Part shown: one piece after another, positions 41,143-49,193 of the stretch
How positions within the stretch are numbered: position 1 is the stretch's first letter
Layout: every line of letters begins with the position of its first letter
Assembly: GCF_003797825.1 (NCBI RefSeq)
Contig: NZ_RKME01000024.1
Coordinates: forward strand, 1-64,000
DNA: 64,000 nucleotides
Reading direction: 5' to 3'
DNA from: Gordonia sp. OPL2
GTDB taxonomy: Bacteria; Actinomycetota; Actinomycetes; Mycobacteriales; Mycobacteriaceae
The notes under the pieces: model-generated
The model's input: the letters and a program-made list of their open reading frames with translations, nothing else
The model's database searches: none
What the model was told of the DNA's origin: nothing
Translations under genes and position numbers: made by a program

Positions 41143-41492
41143 CCGACATCAGCGAACTCGTCGGCGAGCAGCTGTCGGACGAGATCAAGGAGCAGCTGGC
41201 CGAGATTCTCCACGCGGTGAAGGACGGGAAGAACATCGCGGTCAAGGTCGACGACCCGACATCAGGCTTGGCGAGCAGCGGGTTTCCCCAGACGCGCATC
41301 TTCTTGAGATCTCGCCGAGTCATCCTCCACCAGACGAAGGCCGGCCGCTGGCACTGGCGCCTGTTCTCGGCCGACGGAAATCGGGTCGACGCCCGGTCGG
41401 GTGACGGGTTCTCTCGCGAGGACTCGGCTCGCCGCGGCGTCATGCGCCAGTACCCGCACCTGCGGCTTGACATCGAGGTGCGTCGTGCCTGA
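41139..41492 (+). CDS. Hypothetical phage protein, 117 residues
   Basis: The product has an acidic helical N-terminus (EQLSDEIKEQLAEILHAV) and a basic C-terminal half with TRIFLRSRRVILHQ and RWHWRLFSAD. No family is recognised. It overlaps its upstream neighbour by 4 bases and the next gene by 8. Confidence 0.58.
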   Translation: MTDISELVGEQLSDEIKEQLAEILHAVKDGKNIAVKVDDPTSGLASSGFPQTRIFLRSRRVILHQTKAGRWHWRLFSADGNRVDARSGDGFSREDSARRGVMRQYPHLRLDIEVRRA

Positions 41493-41751
41493 AACGCCGA
41501 CCACAGTCGTCAACATCCGATTCGAGGGCGTCGACGGGCTCCGTGAGAGTGTCACCGAGGCCCTCGTCGGCACCTGGGGCCAGGGGTTGGCCGATGGCTA
41601 CGAACTCGCCTGCACCGTCATCGAGGAACTGGTGAAGCTCGGACCCGACACGAAACTCGCCGACGCCCTCGCCGGGCTCCGACTGGCCCAGGAGCAGCAG
41701 ATTCAGAACGCGGCCGCTTTCGTCCCGACGTCGAGGCGGGGTGGCGAGTGA
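41485..41751 (+). CDS. Hypothetical phage protein, 88 residues
   Basis: The product starts MPETPTTVVNIRFEG after a GTG and has a helical middle (GYELACTVIEELVKLG). The GTG at 41485 overlaps the previous stop by 8 bases. Its stop overlaps the next GTG. Function unknown. Confidence 0.58.
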   Translation: MPETPTTVVNIRFEGVDGLRESVTEALVGTWGQGLADGYELACTVIEELVKLGPDTKLADALAGLRLAQEQQIQNAAAFVPTSRRGGE

Positions 41752-42623
41752 TGCACGAGACCGGAGCATGGCTCACCCCCGACGGTCAGATCGTCGTCCG
41801 CTCGGCCGCCGGCATCGCTGACTGGGTGATGCGGTCCCAGGACGGAGCGGAGGTCTCCTATGCCGACGCACTCCCCGAGGGTTCGGTCCCGCTGGTCCGG
41901 GCGGACGAGGCGCAGTCGACGGCCGAATGGCTGATGTACGAACTCCTCTGGTCCGCCCTCGGGTTCGCCAAAGCGGGACCGTACTCACCGGAGAGCTTCG
42001 ACTTCGTGATGCGGATCCGCGCGCTGGCCATCGACCGGGACGAGACCGAGCGGGAGCGGGTGAAGGCGCTCGAGCGGGAGCGAAACGCCGCCGAGCGGCT
42101 GCAGCAGCTACGGGAGTCTCCGGAGATGCGACTCGCGATCGCGCATCGGGACGACTGCAGGACGTATGAGGGCATCATCGAGGCGTCCATGGCGTCGCTC
42201 GGCGTCGAGAAGTACGGGGAGCTGCCCGAGGCTGCACGTAATGCTCGGCTCGTCGCTGAGTGGCTGATCGCCGAGGTCCGCTACCGCTACTCGCACTTCT
42301 ACGACCGGATGCGGGCCGACCTCGACGGCGTCAGCCCTGAGGCGACGCGGCCGGCACACCTCCGGTTCGCCGCCACCATCATCGAGCAGACCGCGGTCCC
42401 GAAGGACCACGGCGGAGACGGCGAGGACCAGGAGCGCACCGCGCGGCAGCTGCGTGACGAGGCGAACCGGATCGAGACCGCGGCGGCTGCAGACGAGGAC
42501 CTAGTCGAGGTAGCTGCCCGGGTCATCTGGGGATCACGGCTCGTCGCGAGCACGACCGACGCAGAGACCGCCGCGCACGCACTCCATTCCGCCGGGCTAC
42601 TCCGGGACGGTGACGTCGCGTGA
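41748..42623 (+). CDS. Hypothetical phage protein, 291 residues
   Basis: The product is mostly helical with a charged coiled-coil-like stretch (about residues 96-125, DRDETERERVKALERERNAAERL) and no membrane segment. The N-terminus (MHETGAWLTPDGQI) is well ordered. It overlaps neighbours on both sides by 4 bases. No family is recognised. Confidence 0.55.
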   Translation: MMHETGAWLTPDGQIVVRSAAGIADWVMRSQDGAEVSYADALPEGSVPLVRADEAQSTAEWLMYELLWSALGFAKAGPYSPESFDFVMRIRALAIDRDETERERVKALERERNAAERLQQLRESPEMRLAIAHRDDCRTYEGIIEASMASLGVEKYGELPEAARNARLVAEWLIAEVRYRYSHFYDRMRADLDGVSPEATRPAHLRFAATIIEQTAVPKDHGGDGEDQERTARQLRDEANRIETAAAADEDLVEVAARVIWGSRLVASTTDAETAAHALHSAGLLRDGDVA

Positions 42624-42793
42624 GCACTGATACCGAACAGCGCCTCCGCGACATGCCTCTCCAAGAGGCCGCCGCCACCCTGCTCGTCGTCCTCCCGATC
42701 GTCGCCCTCCTCGCGCTGGCAGAGCGACTCGACGAGTGGATTTACGACCGCCGGGTCGCGCGTGAGGATGAGCGGGAGCGGGGTGTGGCGTGA
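42620..42793 (+). CDS. Small single-span membrane protein, 57 residues
   Basis: The product has one membrane segment at about residues 17-34 (AATLLVVLPIVALLALAE) and a charged tail. The GTG start overlaps the preceding stop by 4 bases and its stop overlaps the next start. It is too short for a family name. Confidence 0.6.
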   Translation: MSTDTEQRLRDMPLQEAAATLLVVLPIVALLALAERLDEWIYDRRVAREDERERGVA

Positions 42794-43308
42794 GCGACTT
42801 CGATCCCAACGACTTTCCACCAAAGTACAAGGCCGACATGGTCGCCGCGTATCCCGACATCGCCGCGATGACGGCCGACGAAGCGTGGTTCGCGACGCCG
42901 GCTGAGCGCGAGGAAGCGTTCGCCCGCGTCCTGGCCGCGAAGAACCTGCGTCGAACACATCAGCAGTTTCTCGACGACCTCCACCCGCCGAAGCCACCGG
43001 CTGAGCTGACTCGGGAGGAGCTGATCGAGTTGTGCACCGACGGCGTCGTGCCGCACGAGAAGTGGCGTGACCGCGACACCGCCGGAGCGCAGATCCAGCT
43101 CGGCCAGGCGCGCGCCCTGCTGGCCGCCGGATGCAAGTACCACATCCTCGTCGACGGTCGACTGAGCAGTGACAACGACACCGTCTGGGTCGAGATCACC
43201 TGGAATGGATTCGGACACTTCGACTATGGCGGCGAACCAGACGACAAGACGTTCTACATCCCGCAGCGGCGACGACTCGACCGCATCGACGGAGGTGACT
43301 GGTACTGA
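42790..43308 (+). CDS. Hypothetical phage protein, 172 residues
   Basis: The product has an acidic N-terminal half and a C-terminal beta-rich part (YHILVDGRLSSDNDTVWVEITW). No family is recognised. It is coupled to its neighbours: the GTG overlaps the preceding stop by 4 bases, and its stop overlaps the HNH gene start. Confidence 0.58.
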   Translation: MSDFDPNDFPPKYKADMVAAYPDIAAMTADEAWFATPAEREEAFARVLAAKNLRRTHQQFLDDLHPPKPPAELTREELIELCTDGVVPHEKWRDRDTAGAQIQLGQARALLAAGCKYHILVDGRLSSDNDTVWVEITWNGFGHFDYGGEPDDKTFYIPQRRRLDRIDGGDWY

Positions 43309-43802
43309 TGAGCGACTACCCACCCGGCATGAAGCTCCGCCCGATCGGCGATCGCATCGACTTTCGCGGGCCTGTCCCCGAGGCCCGGCCGGACCTCGGA
43401 CCGTGCTGGATCTGGACTGGTGCCCGCACCGCTAAGGGCTACGCCGAGCGAGTTCAGATCGACGGTGTACGGATTCAGCCATACCGGCTTCTCTGGACGA
43501 TGCTGCACGGCCCGTTTCCGGCCGAGTTGGTGCCGGATCATCTGTGCCGCAACAGACTGTGCGTCAACCCCGCGCACATCGAGCCCGTCACCAGCCGCGA
43601 GAACACGATGCGAGGCGAGTCGTTCGCCGCGCGTCACGCTCTCGTCGACCGGTGCCCCAGTGGCCACCCATACGACGAGCAGAACACCCGCCGATACCGG
43701 GGGCGCCGGTACTGCCGCGCGTGCAACAACGGCGGGTCAGGTCGTTCAGATCGCGTCGAGGCCGCCGCCGACGTGCTCCGTGCTGCGGGGAGGCTGTCGT
43801 GA
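43308..43802 (+). CDS. HNH endonuclease
   Basis: The 164-residue product has an HNH_3-type core near residues 73-95: LVPDHLCRNRLCVNPAHIEPVT with the histidine and asparagine-histidine signature. CPSGHPYDEQN and YCRACNNG give further metal-binding cysteines. Two basic stretches flank them. It lies immediately before a cytosine methyltransferase with a 4-base overlap, which could be a nuclease/methylase pair; it could equally be a homing nuclease. Confidence 0.85.
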   Translation: MSDYPPGMKLRPIGDRIDFRGPVPEARPDLGPCWIWTGARTAKGYAERVQIDGVRIQPYRLLWTMLHGPFPAELVPDHLCRNRLCVNPAHIEPVTSRENTMRGESFAARHALVDRCPSGHPYDEQNTRRYRGRRYCRACNNGGSGRSDRVEAAADVLRAAGRLS

Positions 43803-45328
43803 CCCTCACCCTGACCGACCTCTTCTGCGGTGCCGGCGGCTCGTCGACCGGCGCGATCCAGGTGCCCGGTATCTCGGTCCGGATCGCCTCGAACCACTGG
43901 GATCTCGCCGTCGAAACACACAACACCAACCATCCCGACGCTGACCACCTGTGCGCCGACCTCTCCCAGATCTCGCCGCGCTACTTCCCCCGCACCGACA
44001 TCCTGTGGGCGTCACCCGAGTGCACCAACCACTCGGTCGCGAAGGGCCGCAAACGCGAAGCCGCCCAGCCCGATCTGTTCGGCGAGGTGCTGCCCGACGC
44101 GGCGGCCGAACGCTCCCGGGCGACGATGTGGGACGTCCCGCGGTTCGCCGAACACCACCAGTACGACGCGGTGATCGTCGAGAACGTCGTCGACGCGTTC
44201 AACTGGGTGCCGTTCCGCGCCTGGCTGATGGCGATGGAATCCCTCGGCTACGACCACCACATCGTGATGCTCAACTCGATGCACGCCCAGACCCTCGGGC
44301 AGGGTGCACCGCAGTCGCGGGACCGCATGTACGTCGTGTTCTGGCGTCACGGCAATCGCCGACCCGAGCTCGAACGTGTCACCCGGCCCGACGCCGCGTG
44401 CCCCGACTGCGGGCCCGTCAAGGCGATGCAGTCGTTCAAGAAGACCGACGGCCGCTGGGGGCGGTATCGCGCGCAGTACGTCTACCGGTGCCCGTCGGTG
44501 AAGTGCCGCAACCAGATCGTCGAGCCTCTGTTCCGTCCGGCCGCCGAGATCATCGACTGGACACTCGAAGGGACACGCATCGGTGACCGTGCGCGGCCGT
44601 TGGCGGCGAAGACGATGGCCCGCATACAGGCCGGGATCGACCGGTACTGGGGACCATTCATCACCGAGCATCGTCACGAGTACCGAGTCCGCGACATCGA
44701 GCGTCCGATGCAGACGATCGCCGCGTCCGGCAACCACTTCGGTCTCGCGGTCCCGGTCGAGGGGCGCGATGGGAAGCAGGCCCAGCCGGTCACTCAGCCC
44801 TCGCGCACCATGACCACCCGCAACGAGACCGGGCTCGCGTTCATCGCAGAGCTGCGTGGCGGCGGGTCGAAATACCGGCCCGTCTCAGACCCGCTGTGCA
44901 CCGTTACCGCGTCCGGGAACCACCACGGTCTGGTGACGACGTACTACGGCAAGGGTGGTGCTCAGTCGACCGACGAAGCGCTACCCACCGTGACGACCGT
45001 CGAGAAGCACGCGCTGCTGATGCGCAACAACACCGCTCGCGGTGACCAGGGCCAGATGTCGACCCCGGTCGACGGGCCGATCCGCACCATCACGACGAGC
45101 GGCCACCAGTCGCTCCTCGACGCCGACCGTCCGACCGTCGACATCGAGGACGTCCGGTTCCGGATGCTCGAACCCCGGGAGATTGTCGCCGCGATGGACT
45201 TCCCCGGCGAGTACGTCGTCCTCGGGAACCGGCGCGAGCAGGTGCGGATGGCGGGGAATGCCGTCACGCCGCCGGCTGCGCGGGACCTCGTCGGGGTCGT
45301 CGCTGAGTCGCTGGGGGTGGTGGCATGA
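43799..45328 (+). CDS. Cytosine-C5 DNA methyltransferase with repeat domain
   Basis: The 509-residue product has motif I DLFCGAGGSSTG at about residues 6-17, the catalytic cysteine in WASPECTNHS (motif IV, a SPxC variant of PCQ), and motif VI IVENVVDAF. After a CPDC/CxxxxC pair near residue 200 (zinc-like) the protein has five copies of a T-[IMV]-T-rich repeat (RPMQTIAASGNH, RTMTTRNETG, CTVTASGNHHG, PTVTTVEKH and RTITTSGHQ; residues about 300-455), then motif X at the end. The repeat region probably recognises DNA. It methylates phage or host DNA. Confidence 0.85.
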   Translation: MTLTLTDLFCGAGGSSTGAIQVPGISVRIASNHWDLAVETHNTNHPDADHLCADLSQISPRYFPRTDILWASPECTNHSVAKGRKREAAQPDLFGEVLPDAAAERSRATMWDVPRFAEHHQYDAVIVENVVDAFNWVPFRAWLMAMESLGYDHHIVMLNSMHAQTLGQGAPQSRDRMYVVFWRHGNRRPELERVTRPDAACPDCGPVKAMQSFKKTDGRWGRYRAQYVYRCPSVKCRNQIVEPLFRPAAEIIDWTLEGTRIGDRARPLAAKTMARIQAGIDRYWGPFITEHRHEYRVRDIERPMQTIAASGNHFGLAVPVEGRDGKQAQPVTQPSRTMTTRNETGLAFIAELRGGGSKYRPVSDPLCTVTASGNHHGLVTTYYGKGGAQSTDEALPTVTTVEKHALLMRNNTARGDQGQMSTPVDGPIRTITTSGHQSLLDADRPTVDIEDVRFRMLEPREIVAAMDFPGEYVVLGNRREQVRMAGNAVTPPAARDLVGVVAESLGVVA

Positions 45329-45534
45329 GTGATCAGCTCGACATGTTCGCCGACCCGACCGTCGCGACTGAGTATGGCGTTCAGTTCCCCGCCACCGAGG
45401 ACTGCAGTGCGTCGATCGCGGGCCCGTTCTACACCCTCGACGGCGCGATCCGTGCCGAGGACTTCAATCGCAGGAAGTTCGGCACTCCGGGTGAACTCGT
45501 CAGTCGCCGCGTCACCCCCTGGGAGCCGATCTGA
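45325..45534 (+). CDS. Hypothetical phage protein, 69 residues
   Basis: The product begins MSDQLDMFADPTVATEYG and has a C-terminal AEDFNRRKFGTPGEL stretch. The ATG overlaps the methyltransferase stop by 4 bases. No family is recognised. Confidence 0.6.
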   Translation: MSDQLDMFADPTVATEYGVQFPATEDCSASIAGPFYTLDGAIRAEDFNRRKFGTPGELVSRRVTPWEPI

Positions 45535-45644
45535 TGCCCGTCGGAGAGTTCCCCCGCTGCCCGAACTGCGGCTCCCCCATGAACGTTCACGGTCGGCTCT
45601 GTGTCGACTGTCAGCAAGGGAAGGTGAAGGTGGTGAAGAGATGA
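45534..45644 (+). CDS. Small zinc-ribbon protein, 36 residues
   Basis: The product has CPNCGSPM and CVDC, a four-cysteine zinc ribbon, and a basic tail (GKVKVVKR). It is coupled to both neighbours: its ATG shares a base with the preceding stop and its stop overlaps the next ATG. Confidence 0.6.
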   Translation: MPVGEFPRCPNCGSPMNVHGRLCVDCQQGKVKVVKR

Positions 45645-46603
45645 GCGACACGACGAAGATCGAATGGACCGACCGCACATGGAACCCCGTCACCGGATGC
45701 ACGAAAGTCTCGGCGGGGTGCGACCACTGCTATGCCGAGACGATCGCCGAACGGTTCCGCGGCGGGCCGGCATTCCCGAACGGGTTCGACGTCCAGCTCC
45801 GCGAGCACAAACTCACCGAGCCGCTCCGCTGGCGGAAACCCGCCAGGGTGTTCGTCAACAGCATGTCCGACCTGTTCCACGACGCGGTGCCAGATGACTA
45901 CATCGCGCAGGTGTTCGCCGTTATGGGCATGGCCCGACGCCACACGCTTCAGGTGCTCACGAAGCGGCACGGGCGCATGCGTTCCCTGTTGTCCAGCGAA
46001 GACTTCCAGGTACGAGTTGGCCAGTTTCGCTATCGGCTGGGGGATTCCGAACCTGTTGCTACTGATGTGTCATGGTCGTGGCCGCTCCCGAACGTCCATC
46101 TCCTCGTCTCGGTCGAGAACCAGCAGTGGGCCGACATCCGCATTCCCGCGCTGCTCGACACCCCGGCCGCAGTGCGGGGCATCAGCGCCGAACCGTTGCT
46201 CGGCGCGGTCAACCTGCATCCCGACCCGATTGCGTCTGATTCGGTGTTCTGGCTCGGGAACCTCGACTGGGTGATCGTGGGTGGTGAGTCCGGCCGCAAC
46301 GCTCGGCCTATGCACCCCGACTGGGCGCGGTCCCTGCGCGACCAGTGCGAGCGCGCTGGCGTGCCGTTCCTGTTCAAACAGTGGGGCGAATGGGCGCCCC
46401 AGATGCCGACCGACTGGCGACGAGGCGACGTCGCGATCGATCGCGACGGCCCGGCGCACGTCCTCGGACAGTACGGCTTCGACGATCTTCCCATCGACGT
46501 TCGGCGCCGCTCCTACCTCATGCGTCGCGTCGGTACAAAGGCCGCGGGCCGTGAGCTCGACGGCCGCACCTGGGACGAGTTCCCCGAGGTGGTGTCGGCA
46601 TGA
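45641..46603 (+). CDS. DUF5131 (Gp37/Gp68) family protein
   Basis: The 320-residue product has KIEWTDRTWNPVTGCTKVSAGCDHCYAE near residues 6-33 (given by position), with the three-cysteine motif C-x6-C-x2-C of PF07505. Further conserved blocks are RVFVNSMSDLFHDAVPD and WVIVGGESGRNARPMHPDW. The three cysteines could bind a metal cluster; radical-SAM-like chemistry is my inference, not established. Family members are frequent in phages. It is coupled to the zinc-ribbon gene before and the ASCH gene after. Confidence 0.82.
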   Translation: MSDTTKIEWTDRTWNPVTGCTKVSAGCDHCYAETIAERFRGGPAFPNGFDVQLREHKLTEPLRWRKPARVFVNSMSDLFHDAVPDDYIAQVFAVMGMARRHTLQVLTKRHGRMRSLLSSEDFQVRVGQFRYRLGDSEPVATDVSWSWPLPNVHLLVSVENQQWADIRIPALLDTPAAVRGISAEPLLGAVNLHPDPIASDSVFWLGNLDWVIVGGESGRNARPMHPDWARSLRDQCERAGVPFLFKQWGEWAPQMPTDWRRGDVAIDRDGPAHVLGQYGFDDLPIDVRRRSYLMRRVGTKAAGRELDGRTWDEFPEVVSA

Positions 46604-47073
46604 AGGCACTGACGGTCCAACAGCCCTGGGCGTGGGCCATCGTCAACGGCGGCAAAACGATCGAGAACCGCACCGCCAACTGGTCCTATCGTGGGCCGCT
46701 CGCGATTCACGCCGGCCAACGCTGGTCTGACCGAGGCTCGCAGTCCGAGCTGGTGCACCAAGCCTGGTATGGCCAGCACCCCATCGGTTACACGATCGGT
46801 GGCCGGCTGCCCGAGTGGCAGTTCGAGAAGGGCGCGATCATCGGGGTCGTCGACCTCGTCGACATCCACCCCGACGCCGGATGCTGCCGCCCCTGGGGCG
46901 AGAGCCGCTACACCGAAGCCGGAGGCCGCCAGCGACGCCTCATCACCCACCTGCAGCTCGAGAACCCACGGCCGCTACGCGATCCGATCCCCGCGGCGGG
47001 GCAGCTCGGGTTGTGGACGCCGAACGGCGACATCGTCCGGATGATCGCGGACCAGCTCGGCGGTGATGTGTGA
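46600..47073 (+). CDS. ASCH-domain protein
   Basis: The 157-residue product has the ASCH fold pattern: KALTVQQPWAWAIVNGGKTIENRT at the N-terminus (residues 2-25), GPLAIHAG, and GAIIGVVDLVDI. ASCH domains bind RNA or nucleotides. It overlaps DUF5131 and DUF4326 genes by 4 bases on each side, part of one cassette. Confidence 0.83.
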   Translation: MKALTVQQPWAWAIVNGGKTIENRTANWSYRGPLAIHAGQRWSDRGSQSELVHQAWYGQHPIGYTIGGRLPEWQFEKGAIIGVVDLVDIHPDAGCCRPWGESRYTEAGGRQRRLITHLQLENPRPLRDPIPAAGQLGLWTPNGDIVRMIADQLGGDV

Positions 47074-47450
47074 TGCCGCAACGTATCCAGCGCAAGCGCA
47101 CGAAGGACTGGCGGATGCCGGAAGGCACGATCTACGTTGGGCGGCCGAGCCAGTGGGGCAACCCGATCAACCTCTCCGACGTCGCCGCGCAGTACCCGAG
47201 TGTCGACGAGCTCGGAATCGCGTACATGGTCGTCCGCGACTTCGAGGTCCTCGCGCGACGCGGCCAGCTTCACCTGCCGAACTGGTGGTTCCTCGGCGGT
47301 GAACGCGGCCCCGTCACGTGGTTCTACCCATCGATCGATCTGATCCGCGCCGAGCTCGCAGGCCATGATCTCGCCTGCTGGTGCCCGCTTGACCAGCCGT
47401 GCCATGCCGACGTCCTCCTGGAGCTTGCGAACGGCGGTGCGGACCGATGA
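47070..47450 (+). CDS. DUF4326 protein
   Basis: The 126-residue product has RIQRKRTKDWRMPEGTIYVGRPSQWGNP at the N-terminus (residues 5-32 by position) and the C-terminal LACWCPLDQPCHADVLLEL. This is the DUF4326 signature, with the CWCP...CHAD pair as likely metal ligands. The family is common in phages and mobile elements, with unknown function. It is coupled to ASCH before it and to HNH after. Confidence 0.85.
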   Translation: MMPQRIQRKRTKDWRMPEGTIYVGRPSQWGNPINLSDVAAQYPSVDELGIAYMVVRDFEVLARRGQLHLPNWWFLGGERGPVTWFYPSIDLIRAELAGHDLACWCPLDQPCHADVLLELANGGADR

Positions 47451-47881
47451 GCGCCGAGTGCCCGTGGCTCCCATACGGCGACACGGCCGGTGTCTGCGAC
47501 CGCTGCGGCACCGAGCTGACGGGCCGCCAGACCCGCTGGTGCAGCGCCTCATGCATGAACGAGTGGCGCGCCCAGCACGACTGGGGAATGGCACGCGACG
47601 CGGCGAAGAAGCGCGACGGCCACCGCTGCGTGAAGTGCGGCGCCGAAGGGCAATACGACTGGCGTGAACCGGAGAACGCGGTCCGCCTCGAGGTGAACCA
47701 CATCGCCCCGCGCGTCGGCCGCGGCTACGGGTTCGGCTGCCACAACCACCACGACAACCTCGAAACCCTCTGCCACCCGTGCCACGTCGGAGTGACGAAG
47801 CAGCAGGCGGCCGAGCGTCGCGCTCGCTTTGTTCAGGCGTCCGCCCCCTCGCTGTTCGACGTTGGGGGTGACCGCGCGTGA
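47447..47881 (+). CDS. HNH endonuclease with zinc ribbon
   Basis: The 144-residue product has an N-terminal four-cysteine zinc ribbon (CDRCGTE, CSASC) and an HNH domain with RCVKCGAEGQYDW, VNHIAPRVG and LETLCHPCHVGVTK. It ends the cassette that begins with the other HNH gene at 43308. The ATG at 47447 is chosen because it overlaps the DUF4326 stop by 4 bases. Confidence 0.85.
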   Translation: MSAECPWLPYGDTAGVCDRCGTELTGRQTRWCSASCMNEWRAQHDWGMARDAAKKRDGHRCVKCGAEGQYDWREPENAVRLEVNHIAPRVGRGYGFGCHNHHDNLETLCHPCHVGVTKQQAAERRARFVQASAPSLFDVGGDRA

Positions 47882-48027
47882 TCGCCGCCGCAGTCCTCAT
47901 CGCCGTCCTGGCCGCAGCCGGCGCGCTGGTGTGGCGGCTGAACGAACTCAATGCCCGCGCAGCGGAGCACAACACGATGACCGGCCGGACCGGTCCCGAC
48001 GATCAGGAGGCGCACCGTGGCGCGTGA
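47878..48027 (+). CDS. Small membrane-anchored protein, 49 residues
   Basis: The product is an N-terminal membrane segment (IAAAVLIAVLAAAGALVW) followed by a charged tail. The GTG start overlaps the preceding stop by 4 bases and its end overlaps the replication gene by 11. It may be an i-spanin-like or unrelated small protein; no evidence decides. Confidence 0.5.
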   Translation: MIAAAVLIAVLAAAGALVWRLNELNARAAEHNTMTGRTGPDDQEAHRGA

Positions 48028-49042
48028 ATACGCACCCATCAGACTCGACATCTGGACAGATGACGATTGGCGGAGCCTGACCCGAGATGCCCAGTGGCTC
48101 TACTTCTACCTGCTGACCTCGCCGACGCTGTCCTACTGCGGCGTCGCCGACTGGCGGCCCGGGCGGATCGCCGCAGCGGCGGACGACCTCACCGCCGACA
48201 CCGTCCGCATGGCCGCCGCCGAGCTGATCGACCGGCTGTTCATCGTGGCCGACGAGGACTCGGAAGAGGTGCTCGTCCGGTCGTTCATCAAGCACGACGG
48301 ACTGCTGCGGAACCCGAAGACGAGCGTCTCGATGGCCAACGCGTTCGCCGCCGTGGCATCCAAGACGATCCGCGGCGTCATCATCCACCAGCTCGTCCGA
48401 CTGCACTCGGCAGCACCCGATCTGAAGGCCTGGACGGTCGAGAAGGTGACGGCCCTACTGCTCCGAGACAGCATCGATCCGGTCGATTTGCGGGTCGAGT
48501 TACCCCAGGACTACCCCCAAGATTTACCGGTAGATTTGCCCCAAGGTTTGGGTAACGGTTTGGGGGAAGATTTACCCCAAGGTTTGGGTGAAACCTACCC
48601 CGAGGATTTGGGGGAAGGGTCCCTACCAGCTCCTGCTCCAGCTCCATACTCCAGCTCCATTAGTGGTGGTTACGTAAGTGGGGAACGTAACGACGGCGAC
48701 GAACTCGCCCCGAGCAACGACCCCCCACCATCAACCTGTCCTCGACACCCCGACGGCACCGACCGACCATGCGGCGCATGCGCTGACGCCCGCAAGGCTC
48801 GCGAACGCTGGGAGGCCGAGCTCGTCCAGGCCGAGAAGCGCGCCAAGGCGTCCCAGGCTCGAGCCACCGCAGCCCAGCGTCGCGCCGAGATCGACGACTG
48901 CGAGCTGTGTGACGACAGCGGATACACCAACGGCCGCGTCTGCAGCCACGACCCGGACGCCGTCGAGCGCAACCGCCGCGGCGCCGCCATGGCCCGAGCC
49001 GAACTCGAGCGGGCACTGGCGAAGCGGGGCGGCGATGACTGA
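48017..49042 (+). CDS. Replication initiation-like protein with internal DNA repeats
   Basis: The 341-residue product has a winged-helix-like N-terminal domain (EYAPIRLDIWTDDDWRSLTRDAQWLYFYLLTSP by position, residues 4-36) of the type called DnaD-like replication protein in actinophages. A Pro/Leu/Gly-rich linker (about 160-200) is encoded by the repeat cluster at 48500-48615. The C-terminal part is charged, with two cysteine pairs (CPRHPDG, CGACAD, CELCDD). The GTG start overlaps the small membrane-protein gene. It is the likely initiator and the repeats are the likely origin. Confidence 0.72.
   Translation: MAREYAPIRLDIWTDDDWRSLTRDAQWLYFYLLTSPTLSYCGVADWRPGRIAAAADDLTADTVRMAAAELIDRLFIVADEDSEEVLVRSFIKHDGLLRNPKTSVSMANAFAAVASKTIRGVIIHQLVRLHSAAPDLKAWTVEKVTALLLRDSIDPVDLRVELPQDYPQDLPVDLPQGLGNGLGEDLPQGLGETYPEDLGEGSLPAPAPAPYSSSISGGYVSGERNDGDELAPSNDPPPSTCPRHPDGTDRPCGACADARKARERWEAELVQAEKRAKASQARATAAQRRAEIDDCELCDDSGYTNGRVCSHDPDAVERNRRGAAMARAELERALAKRGGDD
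48500..48615. repeat. Iteron-like direct and inverted repeats, candidate replication origin
   Basis: Two 21-base repeats GATTTRCCCCAAGGTTTGGGT lie at 48533-48553 and 48569-48589, 36 bases apart and differing at one base. Further partial copies (GATTTACC, TTACCCCA, CTACCCCC, GGATTTGGGGGAA) surround them and pair with the CCCCAA/TTGGGG arms. The region is AT-richer than its surroundings and lies inside the replication-protein gene. Confidence 0.75.
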
Positions 49043-49193
49043 CCAGAAGTCCGCGGCCGAACTCCGCCGCGAGCAGGCCAACGAACGCCGAGCCGCGATC
49101 CGCCGCTGCGGCAGGTGTGATCCCAACGGCTGGCTCATCATCGCGGGCAAGGCGCACCGCTGCGACCATGGCGCGAAGGCGGACCCAGCGTGA
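49035..49193 (+). CDS. Small zinc-ribbon-like protein, 52 residues
   Basis: The product has a helical charged N-terminus (ELRREQANERRAAIRR) and a CGRCD...HRCDHG cysteine/histidine cluster. The ATG at 49035 overlaps the replication-gene stop by 8 bases and its stop overlaps the next start. No family is recognised. Confidence 0.55.
   Translation: MTDQKSAAELRREQANERRAAIRRCGRCDPNGWLIIAGKAHRCDHGAKADPA

Noticed and set aside
48500..48615. Repeats as a CRISPR array
   Set aside because: Only two 21-base copies with a short fixed spacing inside a coding frame, and no cas genes.
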